This document shows positions 18,424 through 27,124 of a stretch of DNA of 40,150 bases, piece by piece. Source of the stretch: Spirochaetales bacterium (lineage in GTDB: Bacteria; Spirochaetota; Spirochaetia; SZUA-6; JAFGRV01); NCBI GenBank assembly GCA_016935735.1, contig JAFGQK010000077.1, positions 1 to 40,150 on the forward strand, written 5' to 3'. The notes beneath the pieces are model-generated. The model was not told the origin of the DNA, searched no databases, and was given only the letters and a program-made list of their open reading frames with translations. Every line of letters starts with the position of its first letter. Positions within the stretch are counted from its first letter, which is position 1. A program made the position numbers and the translations under genes.

Positions 18424-19213
18424 TTTCCACCTCTTCTGTTTCATCTTCCTCGCTATATTCAAAAAGCAATTTGATCTGTTTCGATACCTCTTCAATTGAC
18501 AGGTCATAGAGAAGATGGGCATCATAGGCCAGGGAGATAGCCCCGGTCTCTTCCGAGACAATAATGACCACTGCATCTGTTTCTTCTGCAAGTCCCAGTG
18601 CAGCCCTGTGCCGGGTACCAAAGCTTTTCCTTATATCAATCTGCTCGGAAAGGGGAAGGAAACATCCTGCTGCAATAATCGTATCTTCTTCTATAATAAT
18701 AGCACCGTCATGAAGCGGTGCATCTGATGAAAAAATGGTGAGAATAAGGCTCGTGGAAAGTTCTGCCTTGATTCTGGTTCCTGTTTCGATAATGTTCTTT
18801 AATCCTATATTCCTGGAAAGGACAATCAGGCTTCCCCGTTTCTGTGTTGCAAGAATCTCTACAGAATTAATTACTGATTCAAAGTGATATTTCTTTGCCC
18901 TGGATATGAACCTGAACCACCTGTCCTGTCCTATTTTAGTAAAAATTTTCCTTAATTCAGGCTGAAAAATAACTGCAAGGAAAACAATAATGGAAGGCCC
19001 CACATACTTGAAAATCCAGCTTAAGGTTTTCAGGTTAAGGAGAAACGTCACAAGGATGATGAGTATAAGCATCATTGTGCCTTTGAGAAGCTGGATTGCC
19101 TTTGTCTGGACCAGGATCTGGTAACACTTGTATATAATAAATGCAAGAAGAAGAATATCGAGACCGGGTCTTAGTATTATTCTGAAAAAAGCATTTCTTA
19201 AAAGCCAATCCAT
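18413..19213 (-). CDS. cdaA: Diadenylate cyclase CdaA (c-di-AMP synthase)
   Basis: 266 residues. Three N-terminal membrane helices (within about 12-85) precede the DAC domain. The catalytic signatures DGA (169-171, in LHDGAIII) and RHR (201-203, in GTRHRAALG) are intact, so the enzyme should condense two ATP to c-di-AMP, a signal controlling osmolyte transport and wall homeostasis. The C-terminus is very acidic (EEDETEEVEIED). The ATG follows AAGAGGTAAGG. It heads the minus-strand cluster that continues with cdaR, DUF2225, truA, the glycosylase and priA. No glmM lies downstream, unlike in Firmicutes. Confidence 0.95.
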   Translation of the reverse strand: MDWLLRNAFFRIILRPGLDILLLAFIIYKCYQILVQTKAIQLLKGTMMLILIILVTFLLNLKTLSWIFKYVGPSIIVFLAVIFQPELRKIFTKIGQDRWFRFISRAKKYHFESVINSVEILATQKRGSLIVLSRNIGLKNIIETGTRIKAELSTSLILTIFSSDAPLHDGAIIIEEDTIIAAGCFLPLSEQIDIRKSFGTRHRAALGLAEETDAVVIIVSEETGAISLAYDAHLLYDLSIEEVSKQIKLLFEYSEEDETEEVEIED

Positions 19214-19239
19214 CGCCTTACCTCTTTCTCAAGTCCCTG

Positions 19240-19268
19240 ATTGTACCAGCAGGTTGTCAAAAAATCAA
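19240..19268 (-). promoter_or_regulatory. Candidate promoter of the cdaA operon
   Basis: On the minus strand TTGATT (19268-19263), a 17-base spacer and TACAAT (19245-19240) give a transcript starting about 20 bases before the cdaA ATG. A TTGACA inside the spacer is too close to the -10 to act as its -35. Confidence 0.5.
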
Positions 19269-19306
19269 CATGAAAGAAAGTATATTTTCTTTGACCATAC
19301 ATAACA

Positions 19307-19341
19307 TTGGCTACGCCCACAACCCAAATATAGAAAAGCAG
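19307..19341 (+). repeat. Dispersed intergenic repeat, partial copy C
   Basis: About 31 of 35 bases match copy B, including TTGGCTACGCCCACAACC; similarity stops after AAAAGCAG. It lies between the divergent cdaA and hybrid-kinase genes, in the same plus-strand orientation as copies A and B. Confidence 0.6.
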
Positions 19342-19432
19342 CCTTCCTTATGACTTACAGGAAGTAAAAAAATAGTCCCTTTGTGCCCCTTTTCATAAAT
19401 AATAAATCCTTTATAGCTATAGTGGTGTGATT

Positions 19433-22183
19433 ATGAAGAATATCATCTGTATTATAACCATTTTACTATTCCTTTTCACCTGCTCATCCGGACCAGGAGA
19501 AAAACCTGTAATAAAAAACGGTTTTATTGATGTGCGGGATTGGAATTTCAAAAAAAACGGAAATATTGCGTTAAGGGGAAACTGGAAGTTTCAATGGATG
19601 AACTATGATGACGCATATCTGAACGAAGAATATAATACTTCAGAATGGAATACCATTTATGTTCCTTCGTTCTGGAATAATAAAAAAGACATACCAGCAG
19701 AAGGATTTGGCTGTCTGCGATTAATAATAAAAACAAACTATACCGGCTGCCTGGGTATTTATCTAAAGAGTTGTCTTTCTGCATACGATCTGTATGTGAA
19801 CAAAGAAAAGGTAATGACTGCCGGTATTTTCGGCTATGATCAAAAAAGTTCAATCCCCCGGATAAAAGCTGCATTTATAAAAATCAAGCCGGAAACCTGC
19901 ACGGATTCCCAACTGGATTCCCGGTCAGGATGTAATACTATAACAATGGTCTGGCGTATAAGTAATTATTATTCATCCAATGGCGGCCCTGAATCGGTTC
20001 CCATCATAGGGGACTATGATACATTAAAAAGAGAATTATGGCTTGAAGATACGATAAGATTCATTATTACCGGAATTATCCTCATGATGATTGTTTTTAA
20101 TTCCCTTTTATGGATAAAAAACAGAAAAGATACTCATACCATTCTTTATGCTTTATTCCTGTTTTTGCTGTTAATCAAATCATTGTTATTCAATGATTTT
20201 TTTGTCAACATACTATCACATCCCGGTACCTTTTTATTTGATCTGCAGTATAAGGTATATTTTCTTGCAGAAATACTCGGTTTCTCTTTTTTATCAAACT
20301 GCCTGGGATCATTGTTTCCCGGGGAAACGAATAAGATTATACGTAAAGGAACAACTATCCTGTTGCTTTCCATATCAGGGTTCATACTTTTATTCAATGC
20401 AAAACAAAATGTTTTATTTTCTATAATATATGATGGAGTCACACTCATAACAGCAATATGGCTGTTATACATATTAATAACCGGCATAATCAGGAAACGG
20501 GAAGGTGCTTTCATTCTTTTTTTCGGATTTCTTATCCTGGTCATCACCGTGTTTAATGATATTCTGTTCTTCCGAAGGATTATATATACCCTTTTTTTAA
20601 GTGATGCAGGGTCAGTTATCTGCTCCTTATCCCAGCTTATAATGATAATCACTGCATTTACCCGGAATCCGGGACTGGCTGAACATCTATCCGGGAATCT
20701 TCAGGAAGAAGTACGGAACCGGATTAAGGAACTTGAGGCTGCAAATAAACAGATTGAACAGAAAAGTGAACAAAAAACTATGTTTTTTATAAACTTTGCA
20801 CATGAAATAAAGACACCACTTACAATAATTCAAAATAGTCTGAATGAATATATTAAAAAAACAAAATTAACCGATGAACTTAAGATTATAAAAGTACATA
20901 TAAATAAACTCCGCAGCGATATTGTAAACCTCCTGGATTTAAGGAAAATAGAAGAAAATATTCTTTTTTATAATACGGATACTATTATAGACGCATCACA
21001 AACCCTGGTGTGCATACTGAATCAATTTAAAGCATTGGCACGATCGAATAGAATCCAGTTGACATTTTCCGGGGAGGATGCACTTTTTCTTAAAATTGAT
21101 CCTTATGCATTTGAAAGAATCATCAATAATATTATTGACAATGCTATTAAATATACGGAAGAAAACGGACATATTGATGTGCATCTTACATCAGATAGAG
21201 AGAATATTATAGTTACTGTCAAAGACGATGGCATTGGAATCTCCCGGGAACAACAGAAAAATATCTTTTTACCCTATTACCAGGTATCAAAAGAAAAACA
21301 GAATATCCAGGGAATGGGCCTGGGGTTGTATATCGTAAAAAATGTTCTTGATTCTTTTAATGGTAAGATCCGGATAGAAAGCGAGTTGCATAAGGGAACA
21401 ACGGTGACAATCGTATTACCCAGGCATATTACACCGGGATCGGCATCTGTTACGGATTTTATTCCCCGGCAGCCGGCATTGGATGGAATCGATAAGAGGC
21501 CTCTTGAATATACCTATGACAAAGACAAACCGACTGTTTTTATTGTGGAAGATAATATCAACCTTATTTCGTTTATACAGAAAAGCATGAGTGTCTATTT
21601 TAATGTATTGTATGCAACAGACGGGAAAAAAGGACTCAAAAAATTGAATATGATCCCCAAGCCGGATATTATTATTTCCGATATTATGATGGATACGATG
21701 GATGGGCATGAATTTTATAATAAACTCATGACAATTGAGCGGTTAAGAGATATTCCTTTTATATTTTTAACTGCAAAAATCGGGCGGGAAGAAAAAATCC
21801 AGAGCCTTAAGAAAGGTGTCATTGATTATATTTATAAACCATTTGATAAGGAAGAACTCATAGAAAAAGTAAAATCAATATTAAAAAACAGGCGGGCTCA
21901 TACAGAGTCGGAAATAAGAAAAATGGAAAAACGGCTTTCTTCTTTATTGCGTACAAATGATGATGATGAGTTTTTAAGTTTTGAAAAAAAATGCAGGATG
22001 TATTCAATATCACCCAGGGAAAAAGAGGTATTACGGGAACTTCTTGTCGGAATGCAGATAAAAGAGATTGCAGGCAAATTATTTCTCTCTGTTCATACGG
22101 TACGGAATCATATCCGTCATATTTACGATAAATGTAAAGTTCAAAACAGGGTGGAACTGATAAATCTTATTAATTCGAAGTAA
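19433..22183 (+). CDS. 7TM-DISM hybrid histidine kinase with receiver and LuxR output
   Basis: About 916 residues from ATG 19433 (a GTG lies two codons earlier). Numbers below count from that GTG. The lipobox LFTC (C19) suggests lipid anchoring. An extracytoplasmic beta-sandwich (about 30-200, GNWKFQWMN; VPSFWNN) is followed by about seven membrane helices (about 210-420), the 7TM-DISM layout. Then HisKA (FAHEIKTP, H459), HATPase (NIIDNAIKY; DDGIGI; GMGLGL), a receiver (phosphoacceptor D752, K804 in YKPF) and a LuxR-type helix-turn-helix (SPREKEVLRELL ... VHTVRNHIRHIY) at the end. A whole two-component system sits in one chain, so a membrane-tethered transcription factor is implied. The extracytoplasmic domain probably binds a carbohydrate or similar ligand (family inference). 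Its kinase-receiver core parallels that of the kinase at 1940-4360. Confidence 0.9.
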   Translation: MKNIICIITILLFLFTCSSGPGEKPVIKNGFIDVRDWNFKKNGNIALRGNWKFQWMNYDDAYLNEEYNTSEWNTIYVPSFWNNKKDIPAEGFGCLRLIIKTNYTGCLGIYLKSCLSAYDLYVNKEKVMTAGIFGYDQKSSIPRIKAAFIKIKPETCTDSQLDSRSGCNTITMVWRISNYYSSNGGPESVPIIGDYDTLKRELWLEDTIRFIITGIILMMIVFNSLLWIKNRKDTHTILYALFLFLLLIKSLLFNDFFVNILSHPGTFLFDLQYKVYFLAEILGFSFLSNCLGSLFPGETNKIIRKGTTILLLSISGFILLFNAKQNVLFSIIYDGVTLITAIWLLYILITGIIRKREGAFILFFGFLILVITVFNDILFFRRIIYTLFLSDAGSVICSLSQLIMIITAFTRNPGLAEHLSGNLQEEVRNRIKELEAANKQIEQKSEQKTMFFINFAHEIKTPLTIIQNSLNEYIKKTKLTDELKIIKVHINKLRSDIVNLLDLRKIEENILFYNTDTIIDASQTLVCILNQFKALARSNRIQLTFSGEDALFLKIDPYAFERIINNIIDNAIKYTEENGHIDVHLTSDRENIIVTVKDDGIGISREQQKNIFLPYYQVSKEKQNIQGMGLGLYIVKNVLDSFNGKIRIESELHKGTTVTIVLPRHITPGSASVTDFIPRQPALDGIDKRPLEYTYDKDKPTVFIVEDNINLISFIQKSMSVYFNVLYATDGKKGLKKLNMIPKPDIIISDIMMDTMDGHEFYNKLMTIERLRDIPFIFLTAKIGREEKIQSLKKGVIDYIYKPFDKEELIEKVKSILKNRRAHTESEIRKMEKRLSSLLRTNDDDEFLSFEKKCRMYSISPREKEVLRELLVGMQIKEIAGKLFLSVHTVRNHIRHIYDKCKVQNRVELINLINSK

Positions 22184-22242
22184 TATCCAATCGGCAGCTG
22201 TCTTTTTCTAAAAAGCTAAAAAGCTTAAAAGCTTTCCATGGC

Positions 22243-22272
22243 TTGACGAATTATGCAAAAATAATTTATATT
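22243..22272 (+). promoter_or_regulatory. Candidate promoter of the fur-family gene
   Basis: TTGACG (22243-22248), an 18-base spacer and TATATT (22267-22272). The start site would fall near 22279, inside the Fur box at 22278-22292. Confidence 0.55.
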
Positions 22273-22277
22273 GGCAG

Positions 22278-22292
22278 TGACAATCATTCTCA
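22278..22292 (+). promoter_or_regulatory. Fur box (7-1-7 type) over the transcription start
   Basis: TGACAATCATTCTCA matches the 7-1-7 consensus TGATAATNATTATCA at 12 of the 14 defined positions. It directly follows the -10 element and precedes the ribosome site AAGGAG (22305-22310), an ideal place for autorepression. Confidence 0.65.
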
Positions 22293-22315
22293 ATTCTTTA
22301 ATATAAGGAGCGGAT

Positions 22316-22777
22316 ATGGGAAAGCATTGCCAGTGGCGTGAAAGACTGCAAAAGAAAGGATACAGACTAACAATCCCGCGTGAGGTAATTATTGAAGTAT
22401 TACGGAATTCAACCAGTCATTTAAGTGCAGAAGATATCTATATGGAGTTACACAAAAAATATCCGGCGATCGGGTTAACAACGATCTATAGAACCCTTGA
22501 ATTACTGGTCCAGATGAAAATAATCGTGAAGTTTGATTTTGGAGACCGCCGTTCAAGATATGAATTATCGGAAAAATATGGAATGAAAAAGCATCACCAT
22601 CATTTAATCTGTTCACAATGTACAAAGATTATCGATTATACCGATTTTATAAATGAAGAACTGGAACTTATCGAAAAAACAGAAAAAAGACTTATGAAGA
22701 AATACAATTTCTCAATTACAAGTCATGTAATAAGTTTTACCGGCATATGCCTGGAATGTAAGAAGGATCAAACATAA
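22316..22777 (+). CDS. Fur-family metal-dependent repressor
   Basis: 153 residues, typical length. The winged helix (about 10-85) includes LTTIYRTLELL and FDFGDRRSRYEL. The dimerisation half has HHHH (93-96), C99/C102 (CSQC) and C145/C148 (CLEC), the structural zinc pairs. The RRSRYEL and HHHHLICSQC style is closer to iron-sensing Fur than to PerR, but the metal cannot be settled from sequence. It stands behind a promoter whose start is covered by a Fur box, so it probably represses itself. The metallo-beta-lactamase-fold gene starts 12 bases downstream and would share this control. Confidence 0.92.
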   Translation: MGKHCQWRERLQKKGYRLTIPREVIIEVLRNSTSHLSAEDIYMELHKKYPAIGLTTIYRTLELLVQMKIIVKFDFGDRRSRYELSEKYGMKKHHHHLICSQCTKIIDYTDFINEELELIEKTEKRLMKKYNFSITSHVISFTGICLECKKDQT

Positions 22778-22789
22778 AAAGGGCTTTTT

Positions 22790-23524
22790 ATGAAAATTAA
22801 ACTCATTGCAGAAGCATCCGGTAAAGATGAACGCAGGTTGCGGAAATGGGGTCTTTCCTTTCTGGCAGGCGAAGATCTGCTTTTCGATACGTTCTCGGAT
22901 CCGGATACATTACGATATAATTTTATGCAGTACAATATTGATATACAGAGGATAAAATATGTCGTGATTTCCCATGAACACTGGGATCATACAGGGGGAC
23001 TCTGGTGGTTTTTACAGGAAAACAACAATGTAAAGGTTTATATATTACATCACTTTTCAGATACAATAAAAAAACGGATAAAAGAATACGGATGCAGGCT
23101 TATTGAGGTCGGGGATGCCATACAGATTAAGGATAATGTATTCACTACAGGGGAACTCTGCGGGACTTATAATAATGGTATAATCTATGAACAATCATTA
23201 ATCATCAAAGAACAAAAATTAACGATTATTACCGGCTGCTCTCATCCCGGTTTACTTAGTATCATCAATCATGTTATAACGTTGTTTCCCTGTAAGATAA
23301 ATCTTATTGCAGGCGGTTTTCATTTAAGCGATAAAACAGATAAAGAGATTATTAATCTGATTAATGACAGTCTTTTCACGAATAATGTTGAAAAAATAGC
23401 CCCCCTCCATTGCACTGGTGGGAATGCAATAAAGCTTTTTCTAAAGGCCATTCCCCATAAGATAATAGACATGAACACCGGAACAATTATTGATACGGCA
23501 TATTTAGCAAAAACCTTTCATTGA
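22790..23524 (+). CDS. Metallo-beta-lactamase-fold hydrolase (COG1237 type)
   Basis: 244 residues without signal peptide. The metal-binding motif SHEHWDHTGG (H62, H64, D66, H67), then GCSHPG (near 150) and PLHCTGG (near 207) match the group that includes archaeal enzymes related to dihydropterin-linked RFA-P synthase. The true substrate of bacterial members is unknown. It follows the Fur-family gene by 12 bases, with AGGG six bases before the ATG, so it is likely in the same Fur-controlled unit. Its stop codon overlaps the -35 of the next promoter. Confidence 0.85.
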   Translation: MKIKLIAEASGKDERRLRKWGLSFLAGEDLLFDTFSDPDTLRYNFMQYNIDIQRIKYVVISHEHWDHTGGLWWFLQENNNVKVYILHHFSDTIKKRIKEYGCRLIEVGDAIQIKDNVFTTGELCGTYNNGIIYEQSLIIKEQKLTIITGCSHPGLLSIINHVITLFPCKINLIAGGFHLSDKTDKEIINLINDSLFTNNVEKIAPLHCTGGNAIKLFLKAIPHKIIDMNTGTIIDTAYLAKTFH

Positions 23525-23549
23525 CATTTACCCCTAATTGGTTTACACT
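23521..23549 (+). promoter_or_regulatory. Promoter of the peptide-type ABC importer operon
   Basis: TTGACA (23521-23526), a 17-base spacer and TACACT (23544-23549). The predicted start near 23556 leaves a leader of about 30 bases with AAGGAG before the ATG at 23586. Confidence 0.55.
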
Positions 23550-23585
23550 TTTAAAAATACTTATGTATCTTAAAAGGAGTGCAAT

Positions 23586-25139
23586 ATGAAGAACTATATT
23601 GTTGTTTTTTTTATTATCCTGTCCGGGGTACTCATTTTGCAATGCACACCTCCTGTGCAGGAAGTCATTCTTGTTTATGGTACAACAGAAAGAATTACAG
23701 ACCTTGATCCTGCACATGCATATGATTTCCATACATGGGAGATTTTCCAGAACATTTATAATGGCCTGTTGAGTTATGCCCCGGGTACGACCGAACTTAT
23801 TCCTGCACTTGCAGAAAGTTACACGGCAAATGCTTCCGGGAATGAATTTACCTTCACATTACGGAAGGGAGTGAAATTTGCCGATGGCACCCCGTTTAAT
23901 GCCCAGGCGGTGAAGTTTTCAATTGACAGGGTGATGTCCCTGAAAGGTGACCCCTCGTGGCTGGTGACGGATTTTGTGGAATCGGTGGAAGTGATAAATG
24001 ATACAACGGTAAAATTCAATCTTACCGGTCCAATTGCCTATTTTCCTTCACTGGTTGCAAGTGTTCCGTATTTTCCCGTTAACCCCAATGTTTATCCGGC
24101 AGACAGAATAGTACGGGATCCTTCTGAATTAATAGGAGGCGAATTAGTGGGACTGGGTCCTTATAAGGTTATTTCTTTTAAACGGGATGAGGAAATAATT
24201 TTACAGTCAAACCCGGATTATTACGGTAATAAGGCAAAAATAGATAAAATCGTTATCCGCTATTTTGCTGATGCCACAACGATGAGACTGGCATTTGAAA
24301 AAGGGGAACTCGATCTTGTCTATAAAACATTAAATCCTTCAGATATTAATGACCTGGCCGGTAATTCAAATTACAGGACATATAAGATGAGCGGTCCATA
24401 TATACGGTATATATGCTTTGAGACATCCGAACAGGTATTCAAGGACAAAAGAATCAGGCAGGCAGCAGGTGCTCTACTAAACAGGCCGGATATCGCACAA
24501 AAAGTATTCCTTGACCAGGTTGAACCTTTATATTCAATGATACCAATCGGTATGATATATCATACGGATGATTTCAAGTCCGTATTGGGCGACGGTAATG
24601 TGGAAAAAGCAACGACGCTTCTGGCGGAAGCAGGGTATACCGAAGCAAGTCCTTTAAAAACCGAGTTCTGGTACACACCGGCACATTATGGGGATACGGA
24701 AGTGGATATGGCGGAGGTAATTAAAACCCAGCTGGAACAATGCCCTTTAATAAAAATAACCATAAAATCCGCTGAATGGGCAACGTATAAAGACAACTGG
24801 CGGAATAAGCAAATGCCGTTCTGGCTTCTTGGCTGGTACCCGGATTATATCGATCCGGATAACTATACAGCTGCATTCGCAGGTACAGCCGGGTCGGCAG
24901 GAATGGGAATCAATTTTTCATCTCCCTATTGGGACGAATTATTTACAAAAGAGCAGACCAATACCGATACAGGGATGAGGAAAAATGTATTTATTGAATT
25001 ACAGAAACTCTGGACGGAAGAATGCCCTACGGTCCCGGTATTCCAGGGAAACCTGTATGTATTTACCAAAAAGAGTGTCAGTAATGTAAAAATCGGTCCG
25101 ACACTGATTTTTAATTACAATATCCTTGAAATGGAATGA
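23586..25139 (+). CDS. ABC importer substrate-binding lipoprotein (SBP family 5)
   Basis: 517 residues. Signal sequence with lipobox LILQC (C20), then the peptide/nickel-type binding fold: ITDLDPAHAYD, FQNIYNGLLSY, FTFTLRKGVKFADGTPF and LLGWYPDYIDPDNY are typical of DppA/OppA/NikA-like proteins. It is held outside the membrane and passes substrate to the permeases that follow. Ligand cannot be read from sequence; a di- or oligopeptide is the default guess. It opens a five-gene operon complete in this window. Confidence 0.92.
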   Translation: MKNYIVVFFIILSGVLILQCTPPVQEVILVYGTTERITDLDPAHAYDFHTWEIFQNIYNGLLSYAPGTTELIPALAESYTANASGNEFTFTLRKGVKFADGTPFNAQAVKFSIDRVMSLKGDPSWLVTDFVESVEVINDTTVKFNLTGPIAYFPSLVASVPYFPVNPNVYPADRIVRDPSELIGGELVGLGPYKVISFKRDEEIILQSNPDYYGNKAKIDKIVIRYFADATTMRLAFEKGELDLVYKTLNPSDINDLAGNSNYRTYKMSGPYIRYICFETSEQVFKDKRIRQAAGALLNRPDIAQKVFLDQVEPLYSMIPIGMIYHTDDFKSVLGDGNVEKATTLLAEAGYTEASPLKTEFWYTPAHYGDTEVDMAEVIKTQLEQCPLIKITIKSAEWATYKDNWRNKQMPFWLLGWYPDYIDPDNYTAAFAGTAGSAGMGINFSSPYWDELFTKEQTNTDTGMRKNVFIELQKLWTEECPTVPVFQGNLYVFTKKSVSNVKIGPTLIFNYNILEME

Positions 25140-25157
25140 TCCGGGAAAAATCCTGGA

Positions 25158-26174
25158 ATGAAACATGTTCTTAAATACATCATTACCAGAGTCATCCTGA
25201 CAATACCCATGGTATTTATCCTTCTTACCTTCGTTTTTATTATTTTAAGGATAATGCCGGGGGATCCGGTTTCTGCCATGCTTGGGGCACACGCACCGGA
25301 GTATGTTATCCAGGAAAAAAAAGAAGCATTGGGCCTAAATAAACCGGTGTATATTCAATATGTGGAGTACCTGGCACAACTTGCACGGTTTGATTTTGGT
25401 GAATCCATGATATTCAAGCAAAAGGTAAGCAGTCCGATTATTGAAAAGCTCCCGGCAACGATCGAGCTTGGTATTTTCGGGATGCTTTTCTCCCTTGTCA
25501 TTGGTATTCCCCCTGGGGCATTTGCAGCCAGGAAAAGGAGGTCTTTGCCGGATTTCGGTATCCGGCTTTACGGGAATATCGTCTGGTGTATTCCCGTTTA
25601 CTGGTTAGGTCTTATGTTGCAGCTGGTTTTCGGCATCTGGCTCGATATATTCCCTATTGCAGGACGAACCGGTACAAAGGTATTTCCCTCTTTGTTCGAA
25701 AGAACAGGTTTCTATTTGATTGATACGCTAATAACAGGAAACATCACCGCCTTTTTAGATGTCCTGTATCATATTTTTCTTCCTGCACTGACACTTGGCA
25801 TCTACCTTTCCGGTGTGTATATCCGCCTTACAAGGGCAAATATGATCGACATCCTTAAAAGCGATTTCATTCTCGCAGCAAGGGCAAGGGGTATCCCGGA
25901 AAACAAAATAGTGTATAACTATGCATTAAAGAATGCGTTCATTCCCATCCTTACAATGATGGGTTTGCAGTTTGCCCTGCTCATAGGCGGAGCCATACTT
26001 ACCGAAACAACCTTTTCATGGCCCGGGATGGGGAGGCTTCTGCTTGAAAGAATATACTCGCGTGATTATCCGACTATCCAGGGTATCATTGTTGTGTTTG
26101 CATTGGGTATCAGTATGATCTCGCTTATTGTTGATATTATCTACGCACTGGTAGATCCAAGGATTAAGTATTAA
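25158..26174 (+). CDS. ABC importer permease, DppB type
   Basis: 338 residues with about six membrane helices. The first helix begins YIITRVILTIPMVFILL, and MPGDPV after it is the family hallmark. A cytoplasmic coupling loop of the EAA type (DFILAARARGIPENKIV) lies near 240. It starts 18 bases after the binding-protein stop and forms a heterodimeric channel with the next gene product. Confidence 0.93.
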   Translation: MKHVLKYIITRVILTIPMVFILLTFVFIILRIMPGDPVSAMLGAHAPEYVIQEKKEALGLNKPVYIQYVEYLAQLARFDFGESMIFKQKVSSPIIEKLPATIELGIFGMLFSLVIGIPPGAFAARKRRSLPDFGIRLYGNIVWCIPVYWLGLMLQLVFGIWLDIFPIAGRTGTKVFPSLFERTGFYLIDTLITGNITAFLDVLYHIFLPALTLGIYLSGVYIRLTRANMIDILKSDFILAARARGIPENKIVYNYALKNAFIPILTMMGLQFALLIGGAILTETTFSWPGMGRLLLERIYSRDYPTIQGIIVVFALGISMISLIVDIIYALVDPRIKY

Positions 26175-26203
26175 TCCAGGGATTTAAAGTAAGGAGGTAT
26201 ACG

Positions 26204-27124
26204 GTGGGAACCGGGGAAAAGGAAAGAAAAAAGAATCGTGTGAAATTTTCACCATCCGGTATAGCCGGTATACTCATAAGAAAAATTATTGGGGTGCACA
26301 AGAAATACGGAATGGAATGGTGGATCATGATAGCAGGAATCATTATCATTCTTTTCACTGTATATATGGCGCTTTTTCCCGAGACATTATCACCGTTTGA
26401 TCCCCTCGATCAGAATGCCGGGCCCCAGTTGTCGCCGCCGGGTCCGGTCAATCCCCTGGGCACAGACAACCTTTCCAGGGATGTTCTTTCAAGGATAATT
26501 CACGGCTCAAGAACGATCCTTGGCATTGCTTTTACCGCGGCGGTCCTTGCTTCTTCCATAGGTATTACCCTTGGACTTCTCTCCGGTTTTGCAGGGGGAA
26601 TTACGGACCGGATTTTATCCCTTATAATGGATTCGATTTACTCCTTCCCCGGTCTTATCCTTGCCATAACCTTTGCTGCAATGCTCGGGCCGGGTGTTAT
26701 CAATATTACCCTGGCTGTTTCCGTTACATATATTCCGACTTATTTCCGGCTTGTCCGGGGACAGACGTTGAGTATTAAAGAAGAAGTGTATGTAGAAGCT
26801 GCAAAAGCCATGGGTGCGGGCAGGGCCGTGATCCTTGCCAGGTATATTTTCCCCAATATCATTGCAACAGTCGTCGTATTATTTTCAATGAATATCGCTG
26901 ATGCAATAATAACCGAAGCAGGATTATCGTATTTGGGACTCGGCCTGCCTGCCGGGGTACCGGACTGGGGTATGGATATTGCCCTGGGAAAGCGGTTCCT
27001 TCCGTCCGGCTCATGGTGGGTCATTACCTACCCTGGTTTAATGGTGGTGATCCTGGCTTTAGGGTTTACCATGCTTGGAGAAGGACTTGCTGAATTATTG
27101 AATCCGAGGTTAATTGAAAAATGA
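26204..27124 (+). CDS. ABC importer permease, DppC type
   Basis: 306 residues, starting at GTG with a strong AAGGAGGT ribosome site. A basic N-terminal tail precedes one helix near 40-60, then the FDPLDQNAG and NPLGTDNLSRDVLSRIIHG signature and five further helices. The coupling loop reads EEVYVEAAKAMGAGRAVI. Its last codons overlap the ATG of the next ATPase (ATGA), indicating translational coupling. Confidence 0.93.
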   Translation: MGTGEKERKKNRVKFSPSGIAGILIRKIIGVHKKYGMEWWIMIAGIIIILFTVYMALFPETLSPFDPLDQNAGPQLSPPGPVNPLGTDNLSRDVLSRIIHGSRTILGIAFTAAVLASSIGITLGLLSGFAGGITDRILSLIMDSIYSFPGLILAITFAAMLGPGVINITLAVSVTYIPTYFRLVRGQTLSIKEEVYVEAAKAMGAGRAVILARYIFPNIIATVVVLFSMNIADAIITEAGLSYLGLGLPAGVPDWGMDIALGKRFLPSGSWWVITYPGLMVVILALGFTMLGEGLAELLNPRLIEK

